Both the position numbers and the translations under genes were made by a program. The notes below the pieces were generated by a model, which saw nothing but the letters and a program-made list of their open reading frames with translations, searched no databases and had not been told where the DNA came from. From contig NC_039358.1 of assembly GCF_003573695.1 (NCBI RefSeq), positions 233,815,560 through 233,879,559 of the forward strand: a DNA stretch of 64,000 nt. Reading direction: 5' to 3'. This stretch comes from Papaver somniferum. Its lineage: Eukaryota; Streptophyta; Magnoliopsida; Ranunculales; Papaveraceae. Below, in pieces: positions 12,140 through 23,730 of the stretch; position 1 is the first letter of the stretch; every line of letters begins with the position of its first letter.

Positions 12140-12530
12140 CCGCGCCAAGGCATGCCAACCATGCCAGCCGCAGCACCGTGCCAATGGAAAACCATGCCAG
12201 CCATGTCTCCGCGCCAAGGCATGCCAACCATGCCAGCCGCACCATCATGCCAATGGCAAACCATGCGAGCCACGTCTCCGCGCCAAGGAATGCCAACCAT
12301 GCCAGCCGCACCACTGTGCCAATGGCATGCCATGCCAGCCACGTCTCCGCGCCAAGGCATGCCGACCATGCCAGCCACGTCTCCGCGCCACGGCGTTGCC
12401 GACCATGCCAGACGCGCCACTGTGCTAATGTCCTGCCATGCCAGCGACGTCTCCACGCTACGACATGCCGACCATGCCAGCCGCACCACCGTGTCAATGA
12501 CAAACCATGCCATCAACGTTCACATGCCAA
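12140..12530 (+). repeat. ~69-bp tandem array in element A 5' LTR
   Basis: Units of about 69 bp contain GCCAATGGC, CCATGCCAGCC and GTCTCCGCGCCAAGGCATGCC. All six frames stay open through the array because the units are GC-rich and lack stops, which produces spurious long frames on both strands. About five to six units are present, against roughly sixteen in the 3' LTR. Confidence 0.85.
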
Positions 12531-12539
12531 TGCCATGTC

Positions 12540-13640
12540 GGCCCTGCTAGATGCCGCTGGCTGCCAAAACGAAGGCTTGCGACAATCAACGGACATCCTT
12601 CTATCTGAGAAGCCAACCTTAGTCGTCCAAGGTCGCCAACCAATGAAAAAACCCTAGTTTTAGCCACGCCTAAACCGATCCAAGGCATGCTTGCCATGCC
12701 ATCCACCTTTCCGCGCCATGCCATGACGGCCTTCCCTTTACGGCTACCAAAACAAAGGGTTGCAACAATCAACGACCACCTTTTCCATCTCATATGAAAA
12801 TCTTAGCCGTCGAAGGTCGCCAACCAACACATGGTAACCTTAGCCCAACGCCAAAACCCTAGTTTTGTCCACGCCTAAACCGCGCCAAGGCATGTCGGCC
12901 ATGCCAGCCACCTTGCCGCGCCTAAACCCTACCATGTCGGCCTTCCCTTTGCGGCTACCAAAACGAAGGATTGCGAAAATCAACGACCATCCTTATATCT
13001 GAGACCCTAATCTTACCCGTCCAAGGTCGCCAACCAACACATGGTAACCTTCGGCCTAATGCCAAAACCCTAGTTTTGGCCACGCCTAAACCGCGCCAAG
13101 GCAAGCCGGCCATGCCACATGTGCCAATGGCATGCCAGCCACCTTACCACGCCATACCATGCCGGCTTTCCCTTTACAGCTTCCAAAATGAAGGCTTGCG
13201 ACAATCAACGGCCATCCTTCCATCTTATATGCAAATCTTAGCCGTCCAAGGTCCCCAACCAACGCATGGTAACCTTGGCTCAACACCAAAACCCTAGTTT
13301 TGGCCACGCCAAGGCATGTCGTCCATGCCACATGTGCCAATAGCATGTCAGCCACCTTGCCACGCCATACCATGTCGGCCTTCCCTTTACGGCTGCCAAA
13401 ACGAAGGCTTGCGACGATCAACGACCATCCTTCCATCTTAGATGAAAATCCTAGTCGTCCAAGGTTACCAGCCAACGCCCGACAACCTTTGGCCCGACAC
13501 CAAGCCATAGTTTGGTCGCTCCCAAACAATACCAAAACCCTAACTTTTGGACGCGCTTAAACTATGCCATATAAAAGCCAGTCCGTCCATGCTTTCATGC
13601 CACTGGCTACCAAACGAAGGATTTCAAAATCAACGGCTAC
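12540..13640 (+). repeat. ~215-bp tandem array in element A 5' LTR
   Basis: The landmark CCAAAACGAAGGCTTGCGAC or a close variant recurs near 12563, 12745, 12956, 13183, 13395 and 13606. Each unit also carries CATGGTAACCTTGGCC and CCAAAACCCTAGTTTTGGCC, the latter an inverted repeat around CCCTAG. About six diverged units are visible. The same array is at about 30480-31610 in the other LTR. Confidence 0.8.
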
Positions 13641-14011
13641 CTTTCCTCTCAAGATGCAAAATCTTGACCGTCGAAGGTCACCACCGAGCCGGCAAGTATC
13701 CCAAGCTCAACTTTCCAAACAATAACAAAATGCTATATGTTTTCCACGAAAACGCTCGATACATCAACACATGTCACAAACTGGGGGATGCTCATTGGGT
13801 ACTGGTTTGGCGGTTTACAGCGTGCGACGTACACTACGCCCGTTACAAGACAGTGTCATAAGGATGAGGCGGTTAGTAAATACAAGTAATGATGGTGAAA
13901 CACTTTCTTTTATGGAACATCAATTCCAGGCGTTACCGGTTACCACCTCTTCCCGTTTACTCATCCATTTTCCATTTCTTACGAGACCAGAGTACGTTTC
14001 ACTTCGACTTG

Positions 14012-14019
14012 TATAAATA
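14012..14019 (+). promoter_or_regulatory. TATA box of element A 5' LTR
   Basis: TATAAATAG follows CACTTCGACTTG. The same block is present at 31954-31961 in the 3' LTR and, on the minus strand, near 24113 in element B, so the LTR promoter is conserved in the family. Confidence 0.65.
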
Positions 14020-14387
14020 GGTCTTACATATTTACACCGAACGACAAGTTCTGGTCAGGAGCATACAACACTCAGAAAAAATTTGCTAGCTTTCCCATCT
14101 AGCTTCCCACTTTCTGATACAAGTCGTGAAACAACTAATCTTCCAGAATCAACTATTCTGGTCTCAACACTTTATTCGCTTCCCTCCCAAAACCAACCCT
14201 TCTCCTTCACTTTGTGACTGAAGCACGTCTGGAACGACCATTTTTTGGTTTAGGCCAGATTTTTACAGATTGATATCTCGAATCTAAGGTACTCCCTTGC
14301 AGTACATTGTTTAGGGTTTAAACTCATTTCTCACCCACACACCCGAAATTACCAAAATCAGCAGAAACCGTTTTCACCCTCAAACAA

Positions 14388-14405
14388 TTGACAACCACCG
14401 TGGTA
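14388..14405 (+). other. Element A primer binding site, decayed
   Basis: TTGACAACCACCGTGG immediately follows the LTR end. Element B has TTGGCGACCACAATGGGAG in the same place. Element A has therefore lost the TGGCG start by base substitution. I cannot name the primer tRNA. Confidence 0.6.
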
Positions 14406-14472
14406 GATCAATCTCTCGGTTGCAACATCGATTTCCAAATTTCCGATATCACCTTTCACTTCCAATTCCAAC

Positions 14473-16231
14473 ATGGTGGAACTCAGATCCGGATCAGTTC
14501 CCGAAAACACCAACGTAGAATCTGTCCCTAGTGTTAACGCCACTTCCAACGGCATCACTGCGCCACCTACTGACCTCAGCAGCACTAAAATCACTACTTC
14601 AAGTGTAACACCACCGATCACCATGGCTAGAGCCGCTGCTGCCTCTAATGTTCCTTCCCAACTTGCTAATCCTGGCAGTACTGAAAGCGCTCCTTCAGGC
14701 GTTAGCCGCCAGTCACCAGGGCCAGAGATGCCGCTGACGTTCCTACTGCTTCGTCAAGCATGGCGCCTCCAACCTCCACTAAAACTGCAATTACCCCGCC
14801 AACAGGACGAGATACCGGAGGAACCATAGGAAGCCGACCCTATATCACCATCGCTGATTTGATGGAATGGAAGGAGGTTCTCGCTAGAGCCCATACGTTC
14901 ATGGTTTTGACACAAAAAGAAGTACTCGTCTTTCTCAAAGCCCTGACAGAGCGGCTGCCGCAGGAGTCATGACCTCCAGAGCCGATGAGAAACGCCTCCA
15001 ACACCCCCGGTGCCAGCACCTCGGCGGAACGCATCTCCGCGGACGAGGAGATTCGTGCCAGAATCCTATTGGAAATAAATCATCCTTCCAATTTTGTCAC
15101 ACGATAAGATACGGAGAAACCTATCCGTAACCGAATCAAGAATGATTAAGTAGACATGCATTAGCATCAACCTCCTTACCCACCTGAAATACAAAGAATT
15201 CCTCTTCCAAGAGGATACTCCTCTCCTCAAATCACCATGTACGATGGCACCGAAATGCACGTGAACATGTCTCTCGATTCCTGGAGTCCCTTGGCGATCA
15301 TGAATACAATTACGTTCTTCCTCTGAGGGAGTTTTCGAAATCGCTCACCGGAAGAGCATACACATGGTACAACAGCATCGTGCCAAACAACGTCCCCAAC
15401 TGAGGTGGTTACCGCATTTTACAAGAAGTACTTCTTTGTGGCTGAACAAGTTACCTTCTAGGACTTAGGAAGGATGTACCAACGGGACAATGAGCATCCA
15501 AATGATTTTGTCAAGAGATTCAGGGTTCAAGCACTAGACTTTCATGACCCAAACGTGACCGAGCAGCAGTTGGTGAATTCATGCATCAAGGGTATGGCTC
15601 CCATTTACCGCGCCTTGCTAGAGAACCTGCGTTTCCAGACATTCTCTGAACTCCATGAAGTTTCCAAGCGATCATCAACGACAGTACCAACATTATTGGA
15701 AAGAGCTAGACCAACCAGAGCCCAAGACGTTCGCGAAACTCGCGGGAATAGACGTCTCATCAGCAAATAGTACAATGTCGGTCCCTCCTATGTGATCATA
15801 GTAAACGAGGGAGGAAAAATGAAGTCCCTAGATGCAGACCAGCAGCCTAAACCCAAGCACCAGCATAACGAGCAACTTTGCTATGGAAGGCCGTCGTTAA
15901 AGCTCCCATGCGTCATCATGAAGATGAAGGAAATGCTCTGGATTTCCCGTTTCCCATTGAGGAGGTGATCGATCTCTTAGAAGCATGGATTCAAGATGAT
16001 GTTATCAGACTACCATCTCCCAGATGCCCACCGACTGAGGCCGAGATGGCAAAGCCAAAACACTACCACTACCACAGATTTGTTCATCACCCAACTAGTG
16101 ATTGCAATAGACTAAAACAAATCTTGAAAGAAAATATAAAAGCAGGGGAACTTCATCTGGGGAACGAGGGAGAAAATCGAGATCCACTTCGGCTGAGGAA
16201 TTGTGGAGCCTCTAAGGACTCCATGCAGGAG
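14473..16231 (+). pseudogene. gag: Element A gag, 5' part, frameshifted and split by element B
   Basis: The ATG gives MVELRSGS, as in element B. A proline/threonine-rich head is followed by RPYITIADLMEWKEVLAR, a Gag core with RDNEHPNDFVKRFRVQALDF and MAPIYRALLENLRFQTFSEL, a basic linker, then LDFPFPIEEVIDLLEAW and a finger-like HYHYHRFVHHPTSDCNRLK. The first cysteine of that finger is missing here. Several stops and frame changes interrupt it (around 14800, 14970, 15390, 15768). The frame runs straight into the element B insertion at 16232-16236 and resumes at 26029 as SMMQHVYEILYLSK. The core resembles the retrotransposon Gag domain of Ty3/gypsy elements, probably Tat-like. Confidence 0.75.
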
Positions 16232-17104
16232 ACTGTTGTTTATGAGTGAAAATCGTTTCTACCGATTTTGGCAATTTCGGTAGGTGAGTGAGAAACAAAT
16301 CTAAACCCTAAACAAATGTACTGCACGGGAGTACTTTAGATTCGAGATATTAATCTGTACAACTCCGGCCTAAACCAAGAAATGGTCGTTCCGGATTTGC
16401 TTCGGTCACAAAAAGGAGGAGAAGGGCTGGTTTAGGGAGGGAAGCGAAGAGAGTGTTGAGACCAGAACAGTTCTGGAAGAGTAGTACTTGACTTGTATCA
16501 GGAGGTGAAAGCTTTTGGGAAAGCTAGCAAAGTTTCCTTTCTGAGTATTGTATTTCTCCTGACCAAAAACTTGTTGTCTTGGTTGAAATAGGTAAGACCT
16601 ATTCATACAAGTCTAAGTGAAACGTACTATGGCCTCGTAAGAAAAAGAAACGAATAAGTTAAATGGGAAGAGGTGGTAACGCCTGGTATTGATGGAATTT
16701 GATGGAATTGATGTCCATAATGAAAGAGCATTTCACCATTACTTCCTGCATTTATTAACCGTTTTATTCTGAATACACTGTCTTCAAACGGGCATTTGTG
16801 TATGTCGCATGCTGTAAACCGCCAAACCAAAACCCTAAAGAGCATCCCCAGTTTGTGACATGTATTGATGTCTCGAGTGTTTTCGTGAAAAACGTGTAGC
16901 ATGTCGCTGGTGTTTGATCACTTAAGCTTGAGAGATGTGTCGTCTCATTGGGAACCTTCGACGGTCGATATTTTTCATCTGGAGAGGAATCGTGGCCTTT
17001 GACGTAGGCGCGGCATGCCAAAGTGCAAGGGTTGCATGGCATGTGCCAATGGCTTGTGTGGAATGCCTTGGTTGTAGGTTGTGCATCGGGTGCAGGTGGT
17101 AATG

Positions 17105-18775
17105 CCAAAATGCAAGTGTTTCATGGCATGTGCCAATGGCGCGCGTAGCGGCTTTGACACTAGGTTTGCACGGCTTGGCATGCTAGGTTGCAAGGGTCGA
17201 TTGGCATGTGCCAATGGCGCGTGTGGCGGATTGGTCGTAGGTTTGCACGTCTTGGCATGCTAGGTTGGAAGCGTCACTAGGCATGTGCCAATAGCGCGTG
17301 TGGCGACTTGGCCCTAGGTTTGCACGGCTAGGCATGCTAGGTCGCAAGCGTCGCATGGCATGTGCCAATGCGCGTGTGGAGGCTTGGCCCTAGGTTTGCA
17401 CGGCTTGGCATCCTAGGTCACAAGAGTCGATTGGCATGTGCCAATGGCGCGTGTGGCGGCTTGACCCTAGGTGTGCACGTCTTGGCATGCTAGGTCGCAA
17501 GCGTCGCTTGGCATGTGCTAATGGTGCGTGTGGCGGATTGGTTCTAGGTTTGCACGACTTGGCATGCTAAGTCGCAAGCTTCTCTTGGCATGTGCCAATG
17601 TCGCGTGTGGCGGCTTGGCCCTAGGTTTGCACGGCTTGGCATGCTAGGTTGCAAGCGTCACTTGGCATGTGCCAATGACGCGCGTGGCGGCTTGGCCCTA
17701 GCTTTGTACGGCTTGGCATGCGAGGTCACAAGCGTCGCTTGGCATGTGCCAATTGCGTGTGTGGCGTATTGTCCCTAGGTTTGCACGGATTGGCATGCTA
17801 GGTCGCAAGCGTCGCATGGCATGTGCCAATGGCGCGTGCGGCGGCTTGTCCCTAGGTTTGCACGGCTTGGCATGCTAGGTCGCAAACGTCGCTTGGCATG
17901 TGCTAATGGCGCGTGTGGCGGCTTGGTTCTAGGTTTGCACGTCTTGGCATGCTATGTCGCAAGCTTCGCTTGGCATGTTCCAATGTCGCGTGTGGCGCCT
18001 TGGCCCTAGGTTTGCAAGGCTTGGCATGCTAGGTCGCAAGCGTCGCTTTGCATATGCCAATGGCGCGTGGGGCTTGGCCCTAGGTTTGCACGGCTTGGAA
18101 TGCTAGGTCGCAAGCGTCGCTTGGCATGTGCCAATGGCGCGTGTGGTGGCTTAGCCATAGGTTTGCACGGCTTGGCATGCTAGGTCGCAAGCGTCGCTTG
18201 GCAAGTGCCAATAGCGCGTGTGGCGGCTTGGCCCTAGGTTTGCACGGCTTGGCATGCAAGGTCGCAAGCGTCGCTTGGCATGTGCCAATGGCGCGTGTGG
18301 CGGCTTGGCCCTAGGTTTGCACGTCTTGGCATGCTAGGTCACAAGCGTCGCTTGGCATGTGCCAATGGCGCGTGTGGCGGCTTGGCCCTAGCTTTGCATG
18401 GATTGGCATGCTAGGTCGTAAGGGTCGCTTGGCATGTGCCAATGTCGCGTGTGGCGGCTTGGTTATAGGATTGCACGGCTTGGCATGCTAGATCGCAAGC
18501 GTCGCTTGTCTTGTGTCAATGACGTGTGTGGTTGCTTGGCCCTAGGTTTGCACGGCTTCACATGATAGGTCGCAAGCGTCGCTTGGCATGTGCCAATGGC
18601 GCGTGTGACGGCTTGGCCCTAGGTTTGCACGGCTTGGCATGCTAGATCGCAAGGGTCGCTTGGCATGTGTAAATGGCGCGTCTGGCGGCTTGGCCCTAGG
18701 TTTGCATGGCTTGGCATGCTAGGTCGCAAGCGTCGTTTGGCATGTTCCAATGGCGCATGTGGCGCAATGATTGTG
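17105..18775 (-). repeat. 77-bp tandem array, element B 3' LTR
   Basis: About 21 units of 77 bp. The + strand consensus includes GGCATGTGCCAATGGCGCG, TGTGGCGGCTTGGCCCTAGG, TTTGCACGGCTTGGCATGC and TAGGTCGCAAGCGTCGCTT. Units differ by scattered substitutions, so the array is moderately old. The other LTR has about ten fewer units. Confidence 0.9.
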
Positions 18776-18779
18776 CAGC

Positions 18780-19130
18780 TCGAATTTGGCACGGTTGTCG
18801 TGAAACGTAATGATTGTGCAGCTCGAATTCGGCACGGTTTCCGTGAAGCGCAATGATGGTGCGGCTTGGTTTTGGCATGGTTGCCATGATGCACAACGAT
18901 TGTGCGTCTTTGGTTTTGGCATAGTTGCCATGATGCGTAGCGATTGTGCGGCTTTGGTTTTGGCATAGTTGCCATGATGCGCAGCGATTGTGCGGCTTTG
19001 GTTTTGGCATAGTTGCCATGATGCGCAGCGATGGCTTTGGTTTTGGCATAGTTGCCATGATGCGCAGTGATTGTGCGGCTTTGGTTTTGGCATAGTTGCC
19101 ATGATGCGCAAAGATTGTGCGGCTTAGGGT
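18780..19130 (-). repeat. ~44-bp tandem array, element B 3' LTR
   Basis: About seven or eight units on the + strand carry GGCATAGTTGCCATGATGCG and CAGCGATTGTGCGGCTTTGG. The first two units have GAATTCGGCACGGTT-type variants. The array sits between the conserved LTR start and the 77-bp array and recurs at about 25590-25860. Confidence 0.85.
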
Positions 19131-19294
19131 TTTGTGTGTCAAAACCCTACTTTAGCATTTGAAAAAAGATACCCTGGTAATTTTTTACATAAGTGCATTA
19201 AATGTTCTAATAAATGTGTTTAGCGTCACCGATGACGTCATGCTATGCGTAAGGTTTTACGATTTTACCCCTTGTCTAAAAAAAACCATCAACA

Positions 19295-20843
19295 TTAAGT
19301 CTTATGCTTAGCTTGGAACATGGGCCTTGTTGCAAGGTAAGCATAAGATGCTGACAGACGAGGATATAACTGAGACAGTAAGTCGTGAAAAAGGGCTAAG
19401 GAGACTTGTCTGACCTTTTTCGAGATGTAAGTAGAATTCGTAATCCTTGCATCTGGTAGCTTTGTATAAATCCCAGTCGTTTATATGTCTTTGTGGTCAG
19501 GCTTTGGAGCGCGAGGCGGAGCTGCTAGCATAGACTTGGTGTGAGAGGGACTTGTCAGCATCAAGGAGCTTGAAATGAGTGTGGTCCATCTGGCTGGCAT
19601 GGCGTTGGCAAAGGAGAGCATGGCTGGTGTTTGGAAAGTAAGCGCTTGATAGAGCCGGTGTTAGCAAGGGAGATGCGTATGCTTTGGGAGTGGCGAGATT
19701 TTTCCTTGTGGGCCCGATTGCCTTCCTTCACGCACGGCTTTAATCAAGATATTATTTCATTATTCAAAATCCGGAAGCGTTACACTTGTCATTTCTTCTT
19801 TCCTTTCTTCTTTTTTAGGGTTTGCATAATATATATATATACTGTTGGTGAAATTAAGTCGTCTTCCTCTTTCTAGTGATTGTAGGTAGGGTAAACCTTG
19901 ATCTTCTCTTGATACCGTGATGGCGTGTCCTAGTAGTGATGGAACCGCCAGGTCTTTGGAGAGATGTCGTGGGGATGATGGAGGCCAGTCCTCTTATCAT
20001 GAGGAGTCGTTGGACAGGATCGGGTCACTGTTTTGCGAAATCAGAGCAATCATCTAGGATATTCCTTCCGTCTACCCATGGGAGATACAGGTGAAAGACC
20101 ATACTTCTATGGATTCCGACATGGGTGAGTCAGGGGATCTTCCTCAAACGGCTACTGAGAAAGTTTCTGAGACGTACGGTGAAAATTTTGCTGGTGATGC
20201 TGGGGAAATCATGGTAGCGCATATCAGATCAACTGCTGGAGCGGAAGCCAGGAAGGGATTGGACATCGCTGATGCTGGGACGGTACCCAGGTGGGACATT
20301 GAGGCAGTTGTTGTTGACACGCCTTTCTTGTGGAATCTTTGCTGCCCGATGGATTGCTGGGGAAAGTGTCTGAAGCATCTTAAATAGGGGCGCCATGGAT
20401 TCGAGTCTTTGTTGGCGAATAATTTTTCTCTTTTGCTGTTTTTTCTTGTCGCTTAGTTGTTTTGACGTTTTGCAATCCCCCTTTTTGTATTCATGCTGAA
20501 CTTCTTGTGGCTTCATACTGAATAAAACTTATAAACCCGAGACTTCTATGGAAAAGGATTGTCTTGATTTCCGTGTTGTCTTTATTGGAGCATCCAATTG
20601 ACTGAAAGTGGTCTTCCTGGTATGGTTTTGATAGTTTGGATGGGTAAAAAGGAAAAAAAAATGATTCAGAGATTTTATTGGACGGAAAATATAAGATTGC
20701 TTAGTAAAAGAAAACTAGAACCCTGCTGGATAAATGCAAGAGGTGTATTTATCTCGGGGGAATACAATTGTAATGGTGAAAAAGGGAAATTGCTGAAGGA
20801 AATATCAAAGAGTGGATGTCAGAAAGTGAGGTAGTGTGACATT
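19295..20843 (-). other. Element B 3' non-coding region with terminal hairpin
   Basis: Homologous to element A 27107-29157, it keeps no long coding frame. Close to the LTR lies a perfect 11-bp inverted repeat, TCTTATGCTTA (19300-19310) and TAAGCATAAGA (19338-19348), around a 27-base loop. A block with ACACTTTCCCCAGCAAT is shared with element A near 27606. Confidence 0.65.
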
Positions 20844-21850
20844 TCAGGTACTGAAGGGTTCGAGCCATCGTGAGTGGACCACCACACCTTCCAGTTTGTC
20901 CGTATTGATGAGCTTGCAATAACCTCCTAGAAGGATGTCGGCCACCAGATATGGTTCGTCCTCCTTTCTTTCAGGAGGGATCTTTCGAACCGTCATATTC
21001 ACTGTCATCTTTCCGACTTGAAACGAGGAAGCCCTGACCACTATATCTCCGATCTGGAATGGGTTTGGTTGTTGTGCAATCGCTCGGTTCCTGTTTTCGT
21101 CATCTTCGATGGCAATTTTCAAGTCCTTGGCGAAACGCTTGAAGGGCCCGGCGTTCCATTCACACCTTTTGACGGCATCGCGCTCGGTAATCGTGACGAG
21201 TCCCCATGACGGGTTATGACGAGAAATGACTGACTGTATAGAGGGTTGTTCAGTCAGACTTACTAGAGTTTGGAGCTCGTGAGATAGCGCCGACAGGCTT
21301 CCTCCAAGCAATAGAGTTTCGTCAGTAGGTTGTTGACACAACAATATGTCGGACGGTTTTTTGGATGCTCTTTCGGGCGTCGACACGGGCAGAGGGGATG
21401 TCCCTAGTTTTGTCTTGTTGTCGAGTATCCACGGGCGTCCCAGGACCATGTCGTAACTCAATTCTTTGATAATGTGGAACATCCCATGTGTTGCAGTATT
21501 TCCCACGCTAGCTTCGAGATTGACGTAGCCGGGTGAGTTTAGGTTTCTTCCCTCAAGGTCCTTGATAACTAATGGGGAATGGACAACCTCTTTCTTTGTT
21601 ATTCCTGCTGCTTTCAGGGTCTTGAAAGCAACAATGTTGAATCCTGAGGCCACATCGATTAGTGTGTTGTTGAACTCGGTGTTCTTCAAATGGACCGTAG
21701 TTAGAAGTCCCCAGTTGCGCTTCTCAGTAGAATCATTGGAGAAGACTTGCGCCTTTGGTGCGGCTTCTATAGCGGGAAGAATCCGTTTGCCAGATACTAC
21801 GTGGTTGAGGGACGCGAAAATGTCTTGTGGTTGTGCCCTGGAGAAATAGA
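20844..21850 (-). pseudogene. Element B protease-like domain fused to integrase-tail-like segment
   Basis: The frame reads from about 21850 (QDIFASLNHVVSGKR) down to 20844. It has a retropepsin shape: LIDVASGFNIVAFKTLKAAG at the active-site position and MVLGRPWILDNK at the usual C-terminal LGRPW block. The catalytic D-T-G is D-V-A, so it is probably inactive. After about 100 residues comes PFQIGDIVV, then DEPYLVADILLGGYCKLI and VVHSRWLEPF. This resembles the tail of a gypsy integrase, where GD-V, GPY-V and G-Y-L blocks are typical. RT, RNase H and the integrase catalytic core, usually about 800 residues, are absent. The same layout occurs in element A, so it predates both insertions. The integrase-tail reading is inference. 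Confidence 0.6.
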
Positions 21851-21859
21851 GGAATAATC

Positions 21860-23663
21860 CGTTTTCTCATACATGCTGCATTATGGACTGCATGGTTTTC
21901 TCATACATGCTGTATTATGGACTGCATGGTTTCATGTACGGAGTCCCCAAAGATTCCACAACTCCTTAGGGGGAGCGGGTCCCTATGTACTCCTTCATTT
22001 CCTAGACGAAGCTCTACTGCTTCTACCTTTTCCTTGAAAATGTGCTTCAATTTGTTGCAGTACCTGGTTGGGTGACTGACGAATATATGAGTGGCAGTAT
22101 TTGGGATTTGCCATTTCGGCCTCGGTTGGTGGGCATATGAGTGGTGGCAGTCTGATGAAATCATCTTGAACCCACGCATCTAAGAGTTCGATTACTTCCT
22201 CGACTGTAAACGGGAAGTCTAGGTCGTCCTCTCTGGTTTCACGACGGGATACGGGAGCCTTAGTCGTAGCTTTCCGTGGCGGAGCTTCCCGTCGTGTCGG
22301 GGCCGCGCGTTTAGGGTGTTGGTTCTTCATCGACGTCTTCCTTTTCCCTCTTTCTTCCACCACGCTTACATAGGAGGGGCCGGTGTTGTACGGCTTGTTG
22401 AGGAGGCGCGCACTTCTCCGAATTGCACGCACCTCTTCACCTCTGGATGGTCTGGTTCTTTCTAATAAAGCCGGTGTTGTCATGGCTGATCGTTTGGCAG
22501 CTTCATGGAGTTCGGAGAACGTATGGAATCGTAAGTTCTCCAGTAAGGCGCGGTAGATGGGAGTCATGCCGTTGATGCATGAATACACCAGTTGATGTTC
22601 AATCACATTCAGATCGTGGCAGTCCAGTGCTTGGATCCTGAATCTCATGACAAAATCATTTGGATGTTCGTCATTTTGTTGGAATATCCTCCCTAGATCT
22701 GAGAGAGTGACTTGTTCAGACCCGAAGAAATATTTCCTGTAGAATGACGTAACCATTTCACCCCAATTGCGGATGTTGACTGGTGTGATACTGTTGTACC
22801 ACGTGTATGCTCTTCCGGTTCTATCATATAAAACGAATTGAGGGGACGAGTTCCCTCTTGGGAGGGGAATTCTTTGGATCTCGATTGGGTAAGAAGATTG
22901 GCATTGATGCGTATCCGTCTCGTCGTTTTTGATCCGATTCTGGAGAAGTCGTTCCAAATCTTCTCGTGTGACAAAGTTGGATGGGTGATTTCTTTCTATT
23001 GAGGCTCCAACACGAATTTCTTCTCCTGTGTCAGTGCGCTTTGCTGAGGTGCCAGCTCCAGGGTCATTGGGAGTATCTGTCCTTGACTCGGGTTGGCGTA
23101 GTCCCCACAGGGTTGAGGTGTTGACCTCGGGGTTGTTGGGAGTGTTTGTCCTTGACTAGGGTTGACGTAACTCCCGTGGAAGTCATTCCGTTAAGGCTTT
23201 GAGAAAAAAAAGCACCTCTTTCTGGGTTGAATCCATGTATGTATGGGTCCCTAGCAAGAACCTCTTGTCTCTCCATCAAATAGGTGATGGTGATGTAAGG
23301 TCTGCCTCCCCTGTTTTCTCTCCCTGGTGGTGGAGTAGACGTTTTTCGGTTGGAGGTTAGAAGTGCCGCGCTTGCTGAAGCGTTAGGGGTAGTAGCGACG
23401 ACTCGAGCTCTGGTGACTGGTGGTGTAATACTTGATGGAGTACCTTCTATACCACTCGTGTTAGTGGATTGCGCAGGAGCATTTGGAATGGAGGCGGCTC
23501 TGGATCTAGTGACGGGTGGTGTAACGCTGAAAGGGGTGTTTTCCGTGTTTCTAAGGTCGGGAAGTGATGTAGCAGTGTCGTTGGAAGAACCGTCAGTGCC
23601 AAGAGCGATTTCCATACTGATGTTTTCGGAGTTTGTCGCGGATCCAGACCTTAGTTCTACCAT
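21860..23663 (-). pseudogene. gag: Element B gag, frameshifted
   Basis: The ATG at 23663 gives MVELRSGS. The head is rich in proline, serine and threonine with two TPPVTR repeats. A frame change near 23060-23100 leads to NHPSNFVTREDLERLLQ and the Gag core with AYTWYNSITP, FYRKYFFGSEQVTLSDLG and DEHPNDFVMRFRIQALD. A basic linker (RREAPPRKATTK) follows, then DLDFPFTVEEVIELLDAW and a finger-like HPTRYCNKLKHIFKEK. A 33-bp tandem duplication at 21865-21930 introduces a stop just before the protease. Matches the Ty3/gypsy Gag domain and element A. Confidence 0.8.
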
Positions 23664-23730
23664 CCTGAAAGAATAGAACCAGGAAGGCAATATCGGAACC
23701 GTGAATTAACTTTGCAACTGAGAGATTGAT

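Larger units (their letters stand above)
12032..14386 (+). repeat. Element A 5' LTR, second part
   Basis: The LTR resumes with the duplicated CCTAC and runs to CTCAAACA. It holds a roughly 69-bp tandem array (about 12140-12530), a roughly 215-bp tandem array (about 12540-13640), a TATA box TATAAATAG at 14012-14019, and a leader ending in CCCGAAATTACC-type sequence. Its net length with 1064-1168 is about 2455 bp. The 3' LTR is about 720 bp longer, which is close to ten units of the shorter repeat. Confidence 0.88.
16237..19294 (-). repeat. Element B 3' LTR (3058 bp)
   Basis: On the minus strand it begins TGTTGATGG and shares its first 100 bases with element A. It then has a 44-bp array (about 18780-19130), a 77-bp array (about 17105-18775), and the conserved promoter and leader end. 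The TATA region is mutated to TATGAATAGG near 16600, unlike the 5' LTR. Confidence 0.88.

Noticed and set aside
12098..12657. Overlapping frames of 120-180 codons on both strands
   Set aside because: Same array artefact in the element A 5' LTR; there is no codon pattern beyond the tandem unit.
17105..18775. Possible CRISPR-like or centromeric satellite array
   Set aside because: The units are contiguous without spacers and sit between defined LTR ends, with a second copy in the partner LTR, so they belong to the retroelement.
18619..19142. Minus-strand frames with ATMPKPK repeats
   Set aside because: They are translations of the 44-bp and 77-bp arrays in the element B LTR.
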